From: SIG603 sp044432645
GTDB taxonomy: Bacteria; Bacillota; Clostridia; Oscillospirales; Acutalibacteraceae
Assembly: GCA_044432645.1 (NCBI GenBank)
Contig: JAWXUM010000039.1
Coordinates: 1 to 20,503, forward strand
DNA length: 20,503 bases
Reading direction: 5' to 3'
Part shown: positions 7,671-14,208 of the stretch, one piece after another
How positions within the stretch are numbered: the first letter of the stretch is position 1
How the letters are laid out: each line of letters starts with the position of its first letter
The notes under the pieces: model-generated
What the model was told of the DNA's origin: nothing
What the model saw: the letters and a program-made list of their open reading frames with translations, nothing else
The model's database searches: none
Made by a program: the position numbers and the translations under genes

Positions 7671-7686
7671 ACAAGTTTTCTGTTGA

Positions 7687-8520
7687 TTATTTGTTTAATT
7701 TTTCTATTAAATTTGGAATTTCAGGTTCAAAAGCAACTCCATATTTTTTATCTATACCCATATCTACACTTCTTTTTATGCAATCTGCTGTGAAATTTAC
7801 TGCTATTTTTGTGGATTTTATTAGGTCAAAATTATTCATAAGACCAGCTAAAACCGTGCTTGAAAAAATATCACCTGTGCCGTGAAAACTGCCATCAATT
7901 TTGTTAGTAGATATATACTCAAATTTTTCACCGTCAAAGCACAAAGCTCCAATTTTATCTTTCTCAAAGCTTACTCCAGTGATTACGACTTTTTTAATTC
8001 CTAAATATACAAGCTTTTTAGCTAGATTTTCCACGTATTCTCGGTTGTAATTTTCGTTAATATATTCTTCGCCAAGTAAAAAAGCTGCCTCTGTTAAATT
8101 TGGCAATAAAACATCTGCCTTAAAACAAAGCTCTTTCATCTTTTCAAGCATTTGTGTGTTATATACACTGTAAAATTTTCCGTTATCTGCCATAACTGGG
8201 TCGACAAATAACAAACTGTTTTCATGTTTACAAGCTAATTTAGTACAAATTTCAATTTGTTTAAGTGAACTTAAAAAGCCGGTGTAAAGTGCATCATATT
8301 TATAATCAAGGCTTTCAAAATGTTCAATAATAGCCTCCATATCGTCGGTTAAATCCCTATAATGCAGTCCTTTAAAACCTCCGTGAGTAGAAAGCAACGC
8401 TGTAGGAAGTGGAGTGCAAACTACACCAGAACTTGCCAAAATAGGCAAAACAATTGTCATGGAGCATTTACCTAAGCAGGCAATATCTTGAACTATTAAT
8501 ACATTTTTCTGTTTTGTCAT
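7687..8520 (-). CDS. pdxK: Pyridoxal/pyridoxamine kinase
   Basis: This 277-residue member of the ribokinase-like superfamily phosphorylates B6 vitamers with ATP in the salvage route to pyridoxal phosphate. The N-terminus (VLIVQDIACLGKCSMTIVL) is the typical substrate region of PdxY/PdxK-like kinases. FVDPVMADNGKFY and LLPNLTEAAFLLGE are family signatures, and HGTGDIFSS carries the catalytic aspartate D217 in G-T-G-D. The ATG at 8520 is preferred over an in-frame GTG at 8529 because the GTG overlaps the AAGGAGTG ribosome site. A strong promoter lies upstream. The kinase family is certain. Pyridoxamine versus pyridoxal preference, and so the exact symbol, is not settled from sequence. Confidence 0.9.
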   Translation of the reverse strand: MTKQKNVLIVQDIACLGKCSMTIVLPILASSGVVCTPLPTALLSTHGGFKGLHYRDLTDDMEAIIEHFESLDYKYDALYTGFLSSLKQIEICTKLACKHENSLLFVDPVMADNGKFYSVYNTQMLEKMKELCFKADVLLPNLTEAAFLLGEEYINENYNREYVENLAKKLVYLGIKKVVITGVSFEKDKIGALCFDGEKFEYISTNKIDGSFHGTGDIFSSTVLAGLMNNFDLIKSTKIAVNFTADCIKRSVDMGIDKKYGVAFEPEIPNLIEKLNK

Positions 8521-8544
8521 TATAATCACTCCTTCTATATTTAA

Positions 8545-8573
8545 ATAATATTATTTTTAAACGATTTTGTCAA
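8545..8573 (-). promoter_or_regulatory. Promoter of the pyridoxal kinase gene
   Basis: On the minus strand consensus TTGACA (8573-8568), a 17-nt spacer and TATTAT (8550-8545) lie about 25-55 nt before the ATG at 8520. This is a strong housekeeping-type promoter. Confidence 0.7.
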
Positions 8574-8605
8574 TATATTTAGTATATATTTGTACAAAAT
8601 GTCAA

Positions 8606-8635
8606 TTGACCTTTTACCTATATTTATTATACAAT
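8606..8635 (+). promoter_or_regulatory. Promoter of the T-box/leuA transcript
   Basis: TTGACC (8606-8611) is followed by overlapping -10 candidates TATACA (8628-8633, 16-nt spacer) and TACAAT (8630-8635, 18-nt spacer). Transcription would begin near 8642, just before the T-box leader. The -35 lies in a perfect palindrome GTCAATTGAC (8601-8610). Confidence 0.6.
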
Positions 8636-8652
8636 TATCCTAATATTAAAAT

Positions 8653-8912
8653 ACGTTGCAGAGGAATAGTAAGTTTCTTAATGTAGTCAGAGAGCTGTTG
8701 GGTGGTGCGAAACAGTTACAAAAATTAACCGAACTCGCCTTGAAGTAGCTGACTGAAATTAAGTAAGTTTAGACGGAAGCCCACCGTTATAGGGGAATGA
8801 TATTCGGCTTTGCCTGTATCTAATGAGTGCATAGGGGTAACCCTGTGAATAAGAGTGGTACCACGTGAGTTTTCTCTCGTCTCTTGCAATTTGTGCAGAG
8901 ATGAGTTTTTTT
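8653..8912 (+). promoter_or_regulatory. T-box riboswitch, leucine specifier (CTC), upstream of leuA
   Basis: Canonical T-box marks are present in order. Near 8668 is AGTAAGT, at 8690-8695 is AGAGAG followed by CTGTTGGGTGGTGCGAAACAG, and at 8731 is GAACTCGCCTTGAAGTAG. In the last, CTC at 8734-8736 sits where the specifier codon is read. The T-box core AGAGTGGTACCACG is at 8852-8865. The terminator pairs 8876-8888 with 8894-8905 (one bulge, one G-U) before seven T at 8906-8912. Uncharged tRNA-Leu binding should favour the antiterminator and allow leuA transcription. Leu as specifier agrees with the leucine-pathway gene downstream. The class is certain; the specifier is highly likely. Confidence 0.95.
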
Positions 8913-8949
8913 ATGTCTGCAAATACATTTAATTTTAAAGGGGTTTATT

Positions 8950-10611
8950 ATGAAAAATTATCAAAATTACAAACGTCAATATTTTATGGCACCAGAAGAG
9001 TGTCTTGACTGGACAAAAAAAGAATATATAGAAAAAGCACCTATTTGGTGCAGTGTTGACCTTAGAGATGGCAATCAATCTTTAATTGTACCTATGGGTC
9101 TTAAAGAAAAAATTGAATTTTTTAAATATTTAGTAAAAATCGGATTTAAAGAAATTGAAGTTGGTTTCCCAGCTGCTTCTGAAACTGAATTTACATTTTT
9201 AAGAACACTTATTGAACAGGATTTAATACCTGATGATGTTACTGTGCAAGTTTTAACACAAGCAAGAGAACATATTATTAGAAAAACTTTCGACTCATTA
9301 GCTGGCTGTAAAAATGCTGTTGTTCATTTTTATAACTCAACTTCACTTTCACAGCGTGAGCAAGTTTTCAAAAAATCTAAAGAAGAAATTGCTGAAATTG
9401 CTGAATTTGGTGCAAGACTTGTTAAACAACTTGCAAGCGAATATGATGGCAATTTTAGATTTGAATATTCACCAGAAAGCTTTACTGGAACAGAAGTAGA
9501 ATTTTCACTTGAAGTTTGTAACCGTGTTCTAGAAATTCTAGAGCCAAGCGAAGACAATAAAGTTATCATCAATATTCCTGTAACTGTACAACACTCACTT
9601 CCACACGTTTACGCAAGCCAAGTTGAGTACATGTGCAAAAACTTATACAAACGTGAGCATGTTGTGGTTTCACTTCACCCACATAACGACCGTGGCTGTG
9701 CTGTTGCTGACTCTGAACTAGGTATTTTAGCTGGTGCTGACAGAATTGAGGGCACATTATTTGGCAACGGCGAAAGAACAGGTAATGTTGACATTGTAAC
9801 TATGGCTATGAACATGTTCTCACAAGGTGTTGACCCTGAGCTTGACTTTAGCGATATGCCAAAAACTGTTGAAGTATACGAAAAAACTACTGGTATGAAC
9901 GTACACAACCGTCAACCATATGCTGGTCAACTTGTATTTGCTGCTTTCTCTGGTTCTCACCAAGATGCTATTGCAAAAGGTATGAAATGGCGTGAAGAGA
10001 AAAATTGTGAGCATTGGACAGTTCCTTATCTACCAATTGACCCTAAAGACGTTGGCAGAGAGTATGAAAGCGATGTTATTCGTATCAACTCACAATCTGG
10101 TAAAGGTGGTATAGGTTATCTTCTTGAGCAAAATTACAGCTTAGTAATGCCAGCTAAGATGATTGAAAGCGTTGGATATTCTGTTAAATCTGTTTCTGAC
10201 CATGCACATAAAGAGCTTAAACTTGCAGAAGTTTATGAAGTATTCAACAGTCAATATGTAAATGTTAGAAATCCACTTACTATAAAAGAGGCTCACTTCA
10301 CACAAGGTTCAAGCATTACTGCTGTTGTTACTATGATTAAAGACGACAAAGAGTTTGACATTATTGGTAAAGGTAACGGTAGACTTAACGCTATCAACAA
10401 TGCTATTAAAAATTACCTTAACATGGAATTCTCTGTTGAAACATATACCGAACACGCACTTACTACAACAAGCTCTTCAAAAGCTATTGCTTATGTTGGA
10501 ATTAAACTTGCTGACGGAACTTATTCTTGGGGTGCTGGCGTACATAACGACATTATGGATGCTTCTGCTAGAGCATTGGTTTCAGCTATCAACCGTGCAA
10601 TGAACTCATGA
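8950..10611 (+). CDS. leuA: 2-isopropylmalate synthase
   Basis: The 553-residue protein catalyses the first committed step of leucine synthesis, condensing acetyl-CoA with 2-oxoisovalerate in the cytosol. The TIM-barrel domain has the catalytic SVDLRDGNQSL (R39, D40, Q43), an EVGFPAAS strand, and the metal-binding HPHNDRG with H243 and H245. The C-terminal third (about 430-553) matches the LeuA regulatory domain that binds leucine for feedback inhibition. The size and sequence (MKNYQNYKRQYFMAPEE) fit the longer LeuA form found in actinobacteria and many clostridia. GGGG precedes the ATG. A leucine T-box controls it. The stop overlaps the next gene by 4 nt. Confidence 0.97.
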   Translation: MKNYQNYKRQYFMAPEECLDWTKKEYIEKAPIWCSVDLRDGNQSLIVPMGLKEKIEFFKYLVKIGFKEIEVGFPAASETEFTFLRTLIEQDLIPDDVTVQVLTQAREHIIRKTFDSLAGCKNAVVHFYNSTSLSQREQVFKKSKEEIAEIAEFGARLVKQLASEYDGNFRFEYSPESFTGTEVEFSLEVCNRVLEILEPSEDNKVIINIPVTVQHSLPHVYASQVEYMCKNLYKREHVVVSLHPHNDRGCAVADSELGILAGADRIEGTLFGNGERTGNVDIVTMAMNMFSQGVDPELDFSDMPKTVEVYEKTTGMNVHNRQPYAGQLVFAAFSGSHQDAIAKGMKWREEKNCEHWTVPYLPIDPKDVGREYESDVIRINSQSGKGGIGYLLEQNYSLVMPAKMIESVGYSVKSVSDHAHKELKLAEVYEVFNSQYVNVRNPLTIKEAHFTQGSSITAVVTMIKDDKEFDIIGKGNGRLNAINNAIKNYLNMEFSVETYTEHALTTTSSSKAIAYVGIKLADGTYSWGAGVHNDIMDASARALVSAINRAMNS

Positions 10612-11114
10612 AAATAGCCGTTATAGGCTACAGTGGTAGTGGTAAATCTACCACTGCAAAACATTTAGCCGATTTTTACAAAGCACCTGTTTTGTTTTTA
10701 GACACTGTACAATTCTTACCCAATTGGGTTGAGCGTGATTTAGAAGAGGGTAAAAAGATTGTAAAAGATTTTATGGAAAAACCGTCTTGGATTATCGACG
10801 GTGCTTATACTAAATTTTATCAAGCTGAAAGATTTGAACAAGCTGACCAAATTATCTTTTTCAACTTTAATCGTTTTAACTGTTTATATAGATGTATAAA
10901 ACGTTATTTTAAATATCGTGGCAAGTCTAGGGAAAGTATCACTAAGGGTTGTAACGAAAAAATTGACCTTGAATTTTTCTTGTGGATTATATACCGTGGC
11001 AGAGATAAAAAAACAATAGATAAATATAAAAATTTAAAACTCAAATATCCAAAAAAAATTATAGAAATTAAAAATCAAAAACAATTAGATGAATTTTTGG
11101 CAAATTTAAGTTAA
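10608..11114 (+). CDS. Small P-loop kinase-like protein (FlaR/adenylate kinase-related)
   Basis: The 168-residue protein opens with a P-loop at residues 7-15 (GYSGSGKST). It continues with LDTVQFLPNW, IIDGAYT and a lid-like basic region (KRYFKYRGKSRESI), ending with a segment that could fold against the core (KKIIEIKNQKQLDEFLANL). This arrangement matches proteins annotated as DNA topology modulation protein FlaR, which are related to adenylate kinases. The name is historical and the substrate unknown. The ATG overlaps the leuA TGA by 4 nt (ATGA), so its translation is probably coupled to leuA and shares the leucine T-box control. A hairpin terminator follows. Confidence 0.85.
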   Translation: MKIAVIGYSGSGKSTTAKHLADFYKAPVLFLDTVQFLPNWVERDLEEGKKIVKDFMEKPSWIIDGAYTKFYQAERFEQADQIIFFNFNRFNCLYRCIKRYFKYRGKSRESITKGCNEKIDLEFFLWIIYRGRDKKTIDKYKNLKLKYPKKIIEIKNQKQLDEFLANLS

Positions 11115-11115
11115 A

Positions 11116-11148
11116 AAAATGGTGACCACACAAAATGGTCACCATTTT
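11116..11148. terminator. Bidirectional terminator between leuA operon and URO-D gene
   Basis: A perfect 13-bp stem (11116-11128 with 11136-11148) with a 7-nt loop, AAAA at the left edge and TTTT at the right, lies right after the TAA of the FlaR-like gene. It sits just before the minus-strand gene's stop at 11160, so it can serve both directions. Confidence 0.85.
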
Positions 11149-11159
11149 CATTTTATTAA

Positions 11160-12395
11160 TTATTTTACCAAAGACATTGCTATTTCAGCCCATTTAAATA
11201 AAGATTTAGGATTGTTAGAAACCGTGCTTATATCTTTTAATATAATTTCTACAGGGGAATTATTTTTTTGACATGCTTTTAAAATATCGGATAATTCTTT
11301 TTCTATAGCTTTTTCATTAATATTTTTAACGCACAAAGCAGACGGATTTGCCTTAGCAGAAATTGCGTAATCACTGCCGATAGCTTCAGAAGCAATGTTA
11401 AAGTCTGCCCAAGGAGTAATTGAAATTTTCCTTAGATTTTTTATTTGCCTTAAAATATCTATCTTTCTATCTAAAGGTTCACAACAACCGTAGTAAACAA
11501 GACCATAACGCTCTAAGGCTTTGTTTGCATATTGAACTTCGAACTCGTCATGCATTGCAGGTGAAACAGTAGCTAATATTTGAGCAAGCCCTCTGCCCCA
11601 CATATTTTTTGGAGTAACACGTGTAGGGTCTTTTGCTTTTTCTATATCGCTACAAGGCGTTGCCGAACAGTGACAGTATAGGTCGTTTTCATCTAAAAGA
11701 CCTTGTACCTCTAATTGGTCGACAGTAGAAGTAAACACATCAGAAAGTTTTTGAATTAACTCATGCATAAACTCTGGTTCGTCCATAAGGTTGATTAGTA
11801 AATCGTCAACTGTCATATAACTTGCAATTATATCCCATACCTTGTATGAAAACTGGTAAGAGGTTGACATACCATTTAATCTAATATCTATCAAGTCGCC
11901 AACACAGTCGCTAACTAGGTCGCATCTTTTTTTAGTTTCTATTTCATCATAAGTAATTGTTGGCATTTTAATTTTTTCAATGTCTTCAACGCAATTAAAT
12001 TGACTTATATATTTATGAGAGGTAATGTTGGATGTTGAGTCAAATTTTTTTGTAGTTTCTTCAATATTCATGCCAAATCCGCTTAAATTTATACTTTTAG
12101 GTATATTCAAACAATTTTCAAACATTATGTCGCAAGGAAAATATTTTAATTTGTATATATTTTGCCTAAGTTGAAATTCAATTTTTTTCAAAAAATCATC
12201 TTGACATAGCAGTGTTAACGAACCATCAAAATTCATTTGGTTCCACGGTAACTCGTCAATTAAAACAGTAGGTCTAATAGGTTTCAAATCGTTAATAGCT
12301 TTATGAATTTCATATTTTTTCTCAAAACCACTCTTAGATGCTAATTCGCCATAAGTTTTAACCAATTCTCTTAAAATTATTTTATCATTAACCAT
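11160..12395 (-). CDS. URO-D superfamily protein (methyltransferase/decarboxylase-like)
   Basis: The 411-residue cytosolic protein is related to uroporphyrinogen decarboxylase and corrinoid-dependent methyltransferases (MtaA/CmuA type). The C-terminal half shows the superfamily pattern VYYGCCEPLDRK, with C304 and C305, followed by ITPWADF and SAKANPSAL. HCSATPCSD precedes it. True heme-pathway HemE starts and active-site segments are not seen, and no heme genes lie nearby, so a HemE role is unlikely. No corrinoid protein gene is adjacent, so the methyl donor/acceptor is unknown. AAGGTG precedes the ATG by 7 nt. It follows a DUF368 gene with a 17-nt gap, suggesting one transcript. Confidence 0.75.
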   Translation of the reverse strand: MVNDKIILRELVKTYGELASKSGFEKKYEIHKAINDLKPIRPTVLIDELPWNQMNFDGSLTLLCQDDFLKKIEFQLRQNIYKLKYFPCDIMFENCLNIPKSINLSGFGMNIEETTKKFDSTSNITSHKYISQFNCVEDIEKIKMPTITYDEIETKKRCDLVSDCVGDLIDIRLNGMSTSYQFSYKVWDIIASYMTVDDLLINLMDEPEFMHELIQKLSDVFTSTVDQLEVQGLLDENDLYCHCSATPCSDIEKAKDPTRVTPKNMWGRGLAQILATVSPAMHDEFEVQYANKALERYGLVYYGCCEPLDRKIDILRQIKNLRKISITPWADFNIASEAIGSDYAISAKANPSALCVKNINEKAIEKELSDILKACQKNNSPVEIILKDISTVSNNPKSLFKWAEIAMSLVK

Positions 12396-12412
12396 AAAAT
12401 CACCTTTTTATT

Positions 12413-13264
12413 TTATTTTTCTGTTCCAAATTTATATGCTAATAAAAATGCTCCTACAAAAAATACAATTCCTACTACTATTTCAAGTAGTCCAACGCTG
12501 ATAAAGACACCGTCTACAATGAAGTTTTGATATACTATTCCTATAATTGAAGCCACAACAAAGCCAACAATTGCCCAGTATGATTTAACAGGATTTTTCT
12601 TGATTAAAGTTTCTATAAATTTCGCTCCACCAAGCATTCCAGCTACAATTCCCAAACCAAAAGGTAGTAAAATCAAAAAGTTATGCACAATTAAACTTGT
12701 GTCTGTTAAATTTTTGATAAGGTCAATAGTTGGTGTGTAATATCCAATTGTCATAAGCACTGCCGAACCACTAACTCCTGGAATTAACATTGTAAAAGCT
12801 GAAACAACTCCGACAAAGAACATTTTAACATAGTCAAATGCCCCCATATTTTCAAAGGAAACATCTGCTCCAGCTGATAAAAATACAGTTGTCAAAACTA
12901 AAGCGCAAGCGATAACAAAAGCTAATATATGTGAAATTGAAACTTTTTCGCCTTTCATTCTACCACAAAGCATAGGTAATCCACCAAAAATTGCACCCAC
13001 AAAAAGCATAATAGTAGCAAAAACAAAGTTTTCAAGGCCAAATGAAATCACACGGCTTAAAGTTAGCAAGGAAAGAACTATACCTACACCAATTGGTATT
13101 AAAAATTTAAGATTTTCTTTAAAATCAGCAAAAAAGTTACCCAAAGCCGAAATGAACTTTTCATAAATTCCTAAAGTAATTGCTAAAGTTCCACCACTGA
13201 TACCTGGTATTAAATTTGCTAGACCCATTAAAAAGCCTTTTGCACAAAGTACTATATTTTTCAT
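12413..13264 (-). CDS. DUF368 polyprenyl-phosphate translocase-like membrane protein
   Basis: The 283-residue protein is nearly all hydrophobic, with about eight membrane spans. Two inverted-repeat-like motifs are diagnostic of DUF368: LIPGISGG at residues 18-25 and LIPGVSGS at 160-167. DUF368 (PopT) proteins in other bacteria recycle undecaprenyl phosphate across the cytoplasmic membrane for cell-wall and teichoic-acid synthesis. This role is likely here by family membership. GGAG is 6 nt before the ATG and a consensus promoter is upstream. The URO-D-type gene follows 17 nt downstream. No cell-wall gene is adjacent, so the context does not add to the functional call. Confidence 0.9.
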   Translation of the reverse strand: MKNIVLCAKGFLMGLANLIPGISGGTLAITLGIYEKFISALGNFFADFKENLKFLIPIGVGIVLSLLTLSRVISFGLENFVFATIMLFVGAIFGGLPMLCGRMKGEKVSISHILAFVIACALVLTTVFLSAGADVSFENMGAFDYVKMFFVGVVSAFTMLIPGVSGSAVLMTIGYYTPTIDLIKNLTDTSLIVHNFLILLPFGLGIVAGMLGGAKFIETLIKKNPVKSYWAIVGFVVASIIGIVYQNFIVDGVFISVGLLEIVVGIVFFVGAFLLAYKFGTEK

Positions 13265-13288
13265 TTATTTCTCCGTTGTTTTTATATT

Positions 13289-13317
13289 ATTTTATACTAT
13301 AATCAAAAATAAGTCAA
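13289..13317 (-). promoter_or_regulatory. Promoter of the DUF368/URO-D transcript
   Basis: On the minus strand TTGACT (13317-13312), a 17-nt spacer and TAAAAT (13294-13289) lie 25-55 nt before the ATG at 13264. This is a near-consensus housekeeping promoter. Confidence 0.65.
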
Positions 13318-13320
13318 CAA

Positions 13321-13352
13321 AAAAAGAGAAAGACCGTAATCTTTCTCTTTTT
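13321..13352 (-). terminator. Terminator of the TM2-protein transcript
   Basis: A perfect 13-bp stem (13321-13333 with 13340-13352) with a 6-nt loop has A-tracts at its left end that give a U-run on the minus strand. It lies 16 nt after the stop of the TM2 gene. It also separates that gene from the DUF368 promoter. Confidence 0.8.
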
Positions 13353-13367
13353 AAACTGGACTAATAA

Positions 13368-13583
13368 TTAGTCAACTGCCCAAGGTTGACCTTGTTTGTC
13401 AACATATGTGCCTTGTACGATTTTAATGATGTCGATAATAACACCGATGTAACAAAAACCGCCTGTGCATAGGTATAAAACACCCATAAGAATATTTCCT
13501 GTTAAGAATTTATGTATTCCTAAGTAACCTGTGAAAATTGTGATTAAAAGACCCGCAATTTTGCTAACTTGAACTGTTTTCAT
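13368..13583 (-). CDS. TM2-domain membrane protein
   Basis: The ATG at 13583 is chosen because ACGGAGG lies about 9 nt upstream; a longer in-frame start at 13622 has no ribosome site. The 71-residue product has two hydrophobic segments (about 8-24 and 29-55) joined by a short turn. It carries the TM2 pattern G-Y-L-G-I-H-K-F-L-T-G, then GVLYLCTGGF and IGVIIDIIKIV. TM2 proteins are small inner-membrane proteins of poorly known function. The unknown 127-residue gene ends 64 nt upstream and both probably share a promoter. The motif makes the family call firm. Confidence 0.88.
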   Translation of the reverse strand: MKTVQVSKIAGLLITIFTGYLGIHKFLTGNILMGVLYLCTGGFCYIGVIIDIIKIVQGTYVDKQGQPWAVD

Positions 13584-13647
13584 AAAAAAAACCTCCGTAA
13601 AATTAATATATATTTCAAACAAACTAAGTTTATTTAAAGACTTGGAA

Positions 13648-14031
13648 TTATAGATTTAAAGCTGTAAGCTCTTTAACTGTTTCGTCAATTAATCTAATAC
13701 ATTCTTTTTTATTTGAACCACCTAATCTAGCAATGTTAGAATAACCTTTTGTAACACTAGACAAAATTAAATTTTTAGCAGCACCTTCTAAAGAAAGTTC
13801 GTCACCTTTTTGTACTACGTATTTTTTGCCAGGTTTTTTCATAGTTCTTGACATAATTTGAACTTGGTTAGTAGAGTCTAAAGCTGGGAAAACTATAACT
13901 TTTGAACCCATATAAGTAACTAGTTGTGCAGTTCCTGCGCTAAAAGTAACATCTTTAATTACTTCATAAAGCTCGGGGATTGTGTATTCATTTTTAAATT
14001 CAATTTTTTCTATTTTAATACCGAATGCCAT
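13648..14031 (-). CDS. Unrecognised 127-residue cytosolic protein
   Basis: I do not recognise a family. The protein starts MAFGIKIEKIEF and has no signal peptide or membrane span. The first half alternates short beta-like strands (residues 1-75; for example AQLVTYMGSKVIVF and NQVQIMSRTM). The second half looks like two helices (GAAKNLILSSVTKGYSN and KECIRLIDETVKELTALNL). A mixed beta-then-helix layout recalls PH-like or small lipid/protein-binding folds, but this is a guess. AAAGGAG lies 7 nt before the ATG. The gene is followed by a TM2 gene on the same strand. It is divergent from the MalT-like regulator. Confidence 0.75.
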   Translation of the reverse strand: MAFGIKIEKIEFKNEYTIPELYEVIKDVTFSAGTAQLVTYMGSKVIVFPALDSTNQVQIMSRTMKKPGKKYVVQKGDELSLEGAAKNLILSSVTKGYSNIARLGGSNKKECIRLIDETVKELTALNL

Positions 14032-14061
14032 ATAATTTACTCCTTTAATTCTGATGTATAT

Positions 14062-14091
14062 ATTATAACATTTATAACGCAGTTAATACAA
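14062..14091 (-). promoter_or_regulatory. Promoter of the unknown/TM2 gene pair
   Basis: On the minus strand TTGTAT (14091-14086), an 18-nt spacer and TATAAT (14067-14062) lie about 30-60 nt before the ATG at 14031. The -10 is perfect; the -35 is moderate. Confidence 0.5.
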
Positions 14092-14143
14092 CTATCCGTA
14101 TGGACAGTTTTCGACATTTTTTATGTAATTTTTAATATATTCG

Positions 14144-14172
14144 TTGATATAACAGCTGTTTTGTGATAAAAT
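14144..14172 (+). promoter_or_regulatory. Promoter of the MalT-like regulator with a palindrome in its spacer
   Basis: TTGATA (14144-14149), a 17-nt spacer and TAAAAT (14167-14172) precede the ATG at 14209. The spacer contains AACAGCTGTT (14151-14160), a perfect 10-bp palindrome placed where a repressor or activator could control RNA polymerase. The binding factor is unknown; autoregulation is possible. Confidence 0.6.
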
Positions 14173-14208
14173 TAAGTGTACTAAAATTTTTATAAAGAGG
14201 TGAAATTT

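Noticed and set aside
9314..10603. Several open frames inside leuA on both strands
   Set aside because: leuA is a full-length, well-conserved gene. These frames lack ribosome sites and recognisable products.
11160..12395. Assignment as HemE of the heme pathway
   Set aside because: The length and N-terminal half do not fit HemE, and no other heme gene is nearby. Only the broad URO-D superfamily is supported.
13924..14166. Plus-strand 80-codon frame upstream of the MalT-like regulator
   Set aside because: It covers the antisense of the unknown gene's start and both divergent promoters, with an AT-driven Phe/Ile/Tyr composition. Not a gene.
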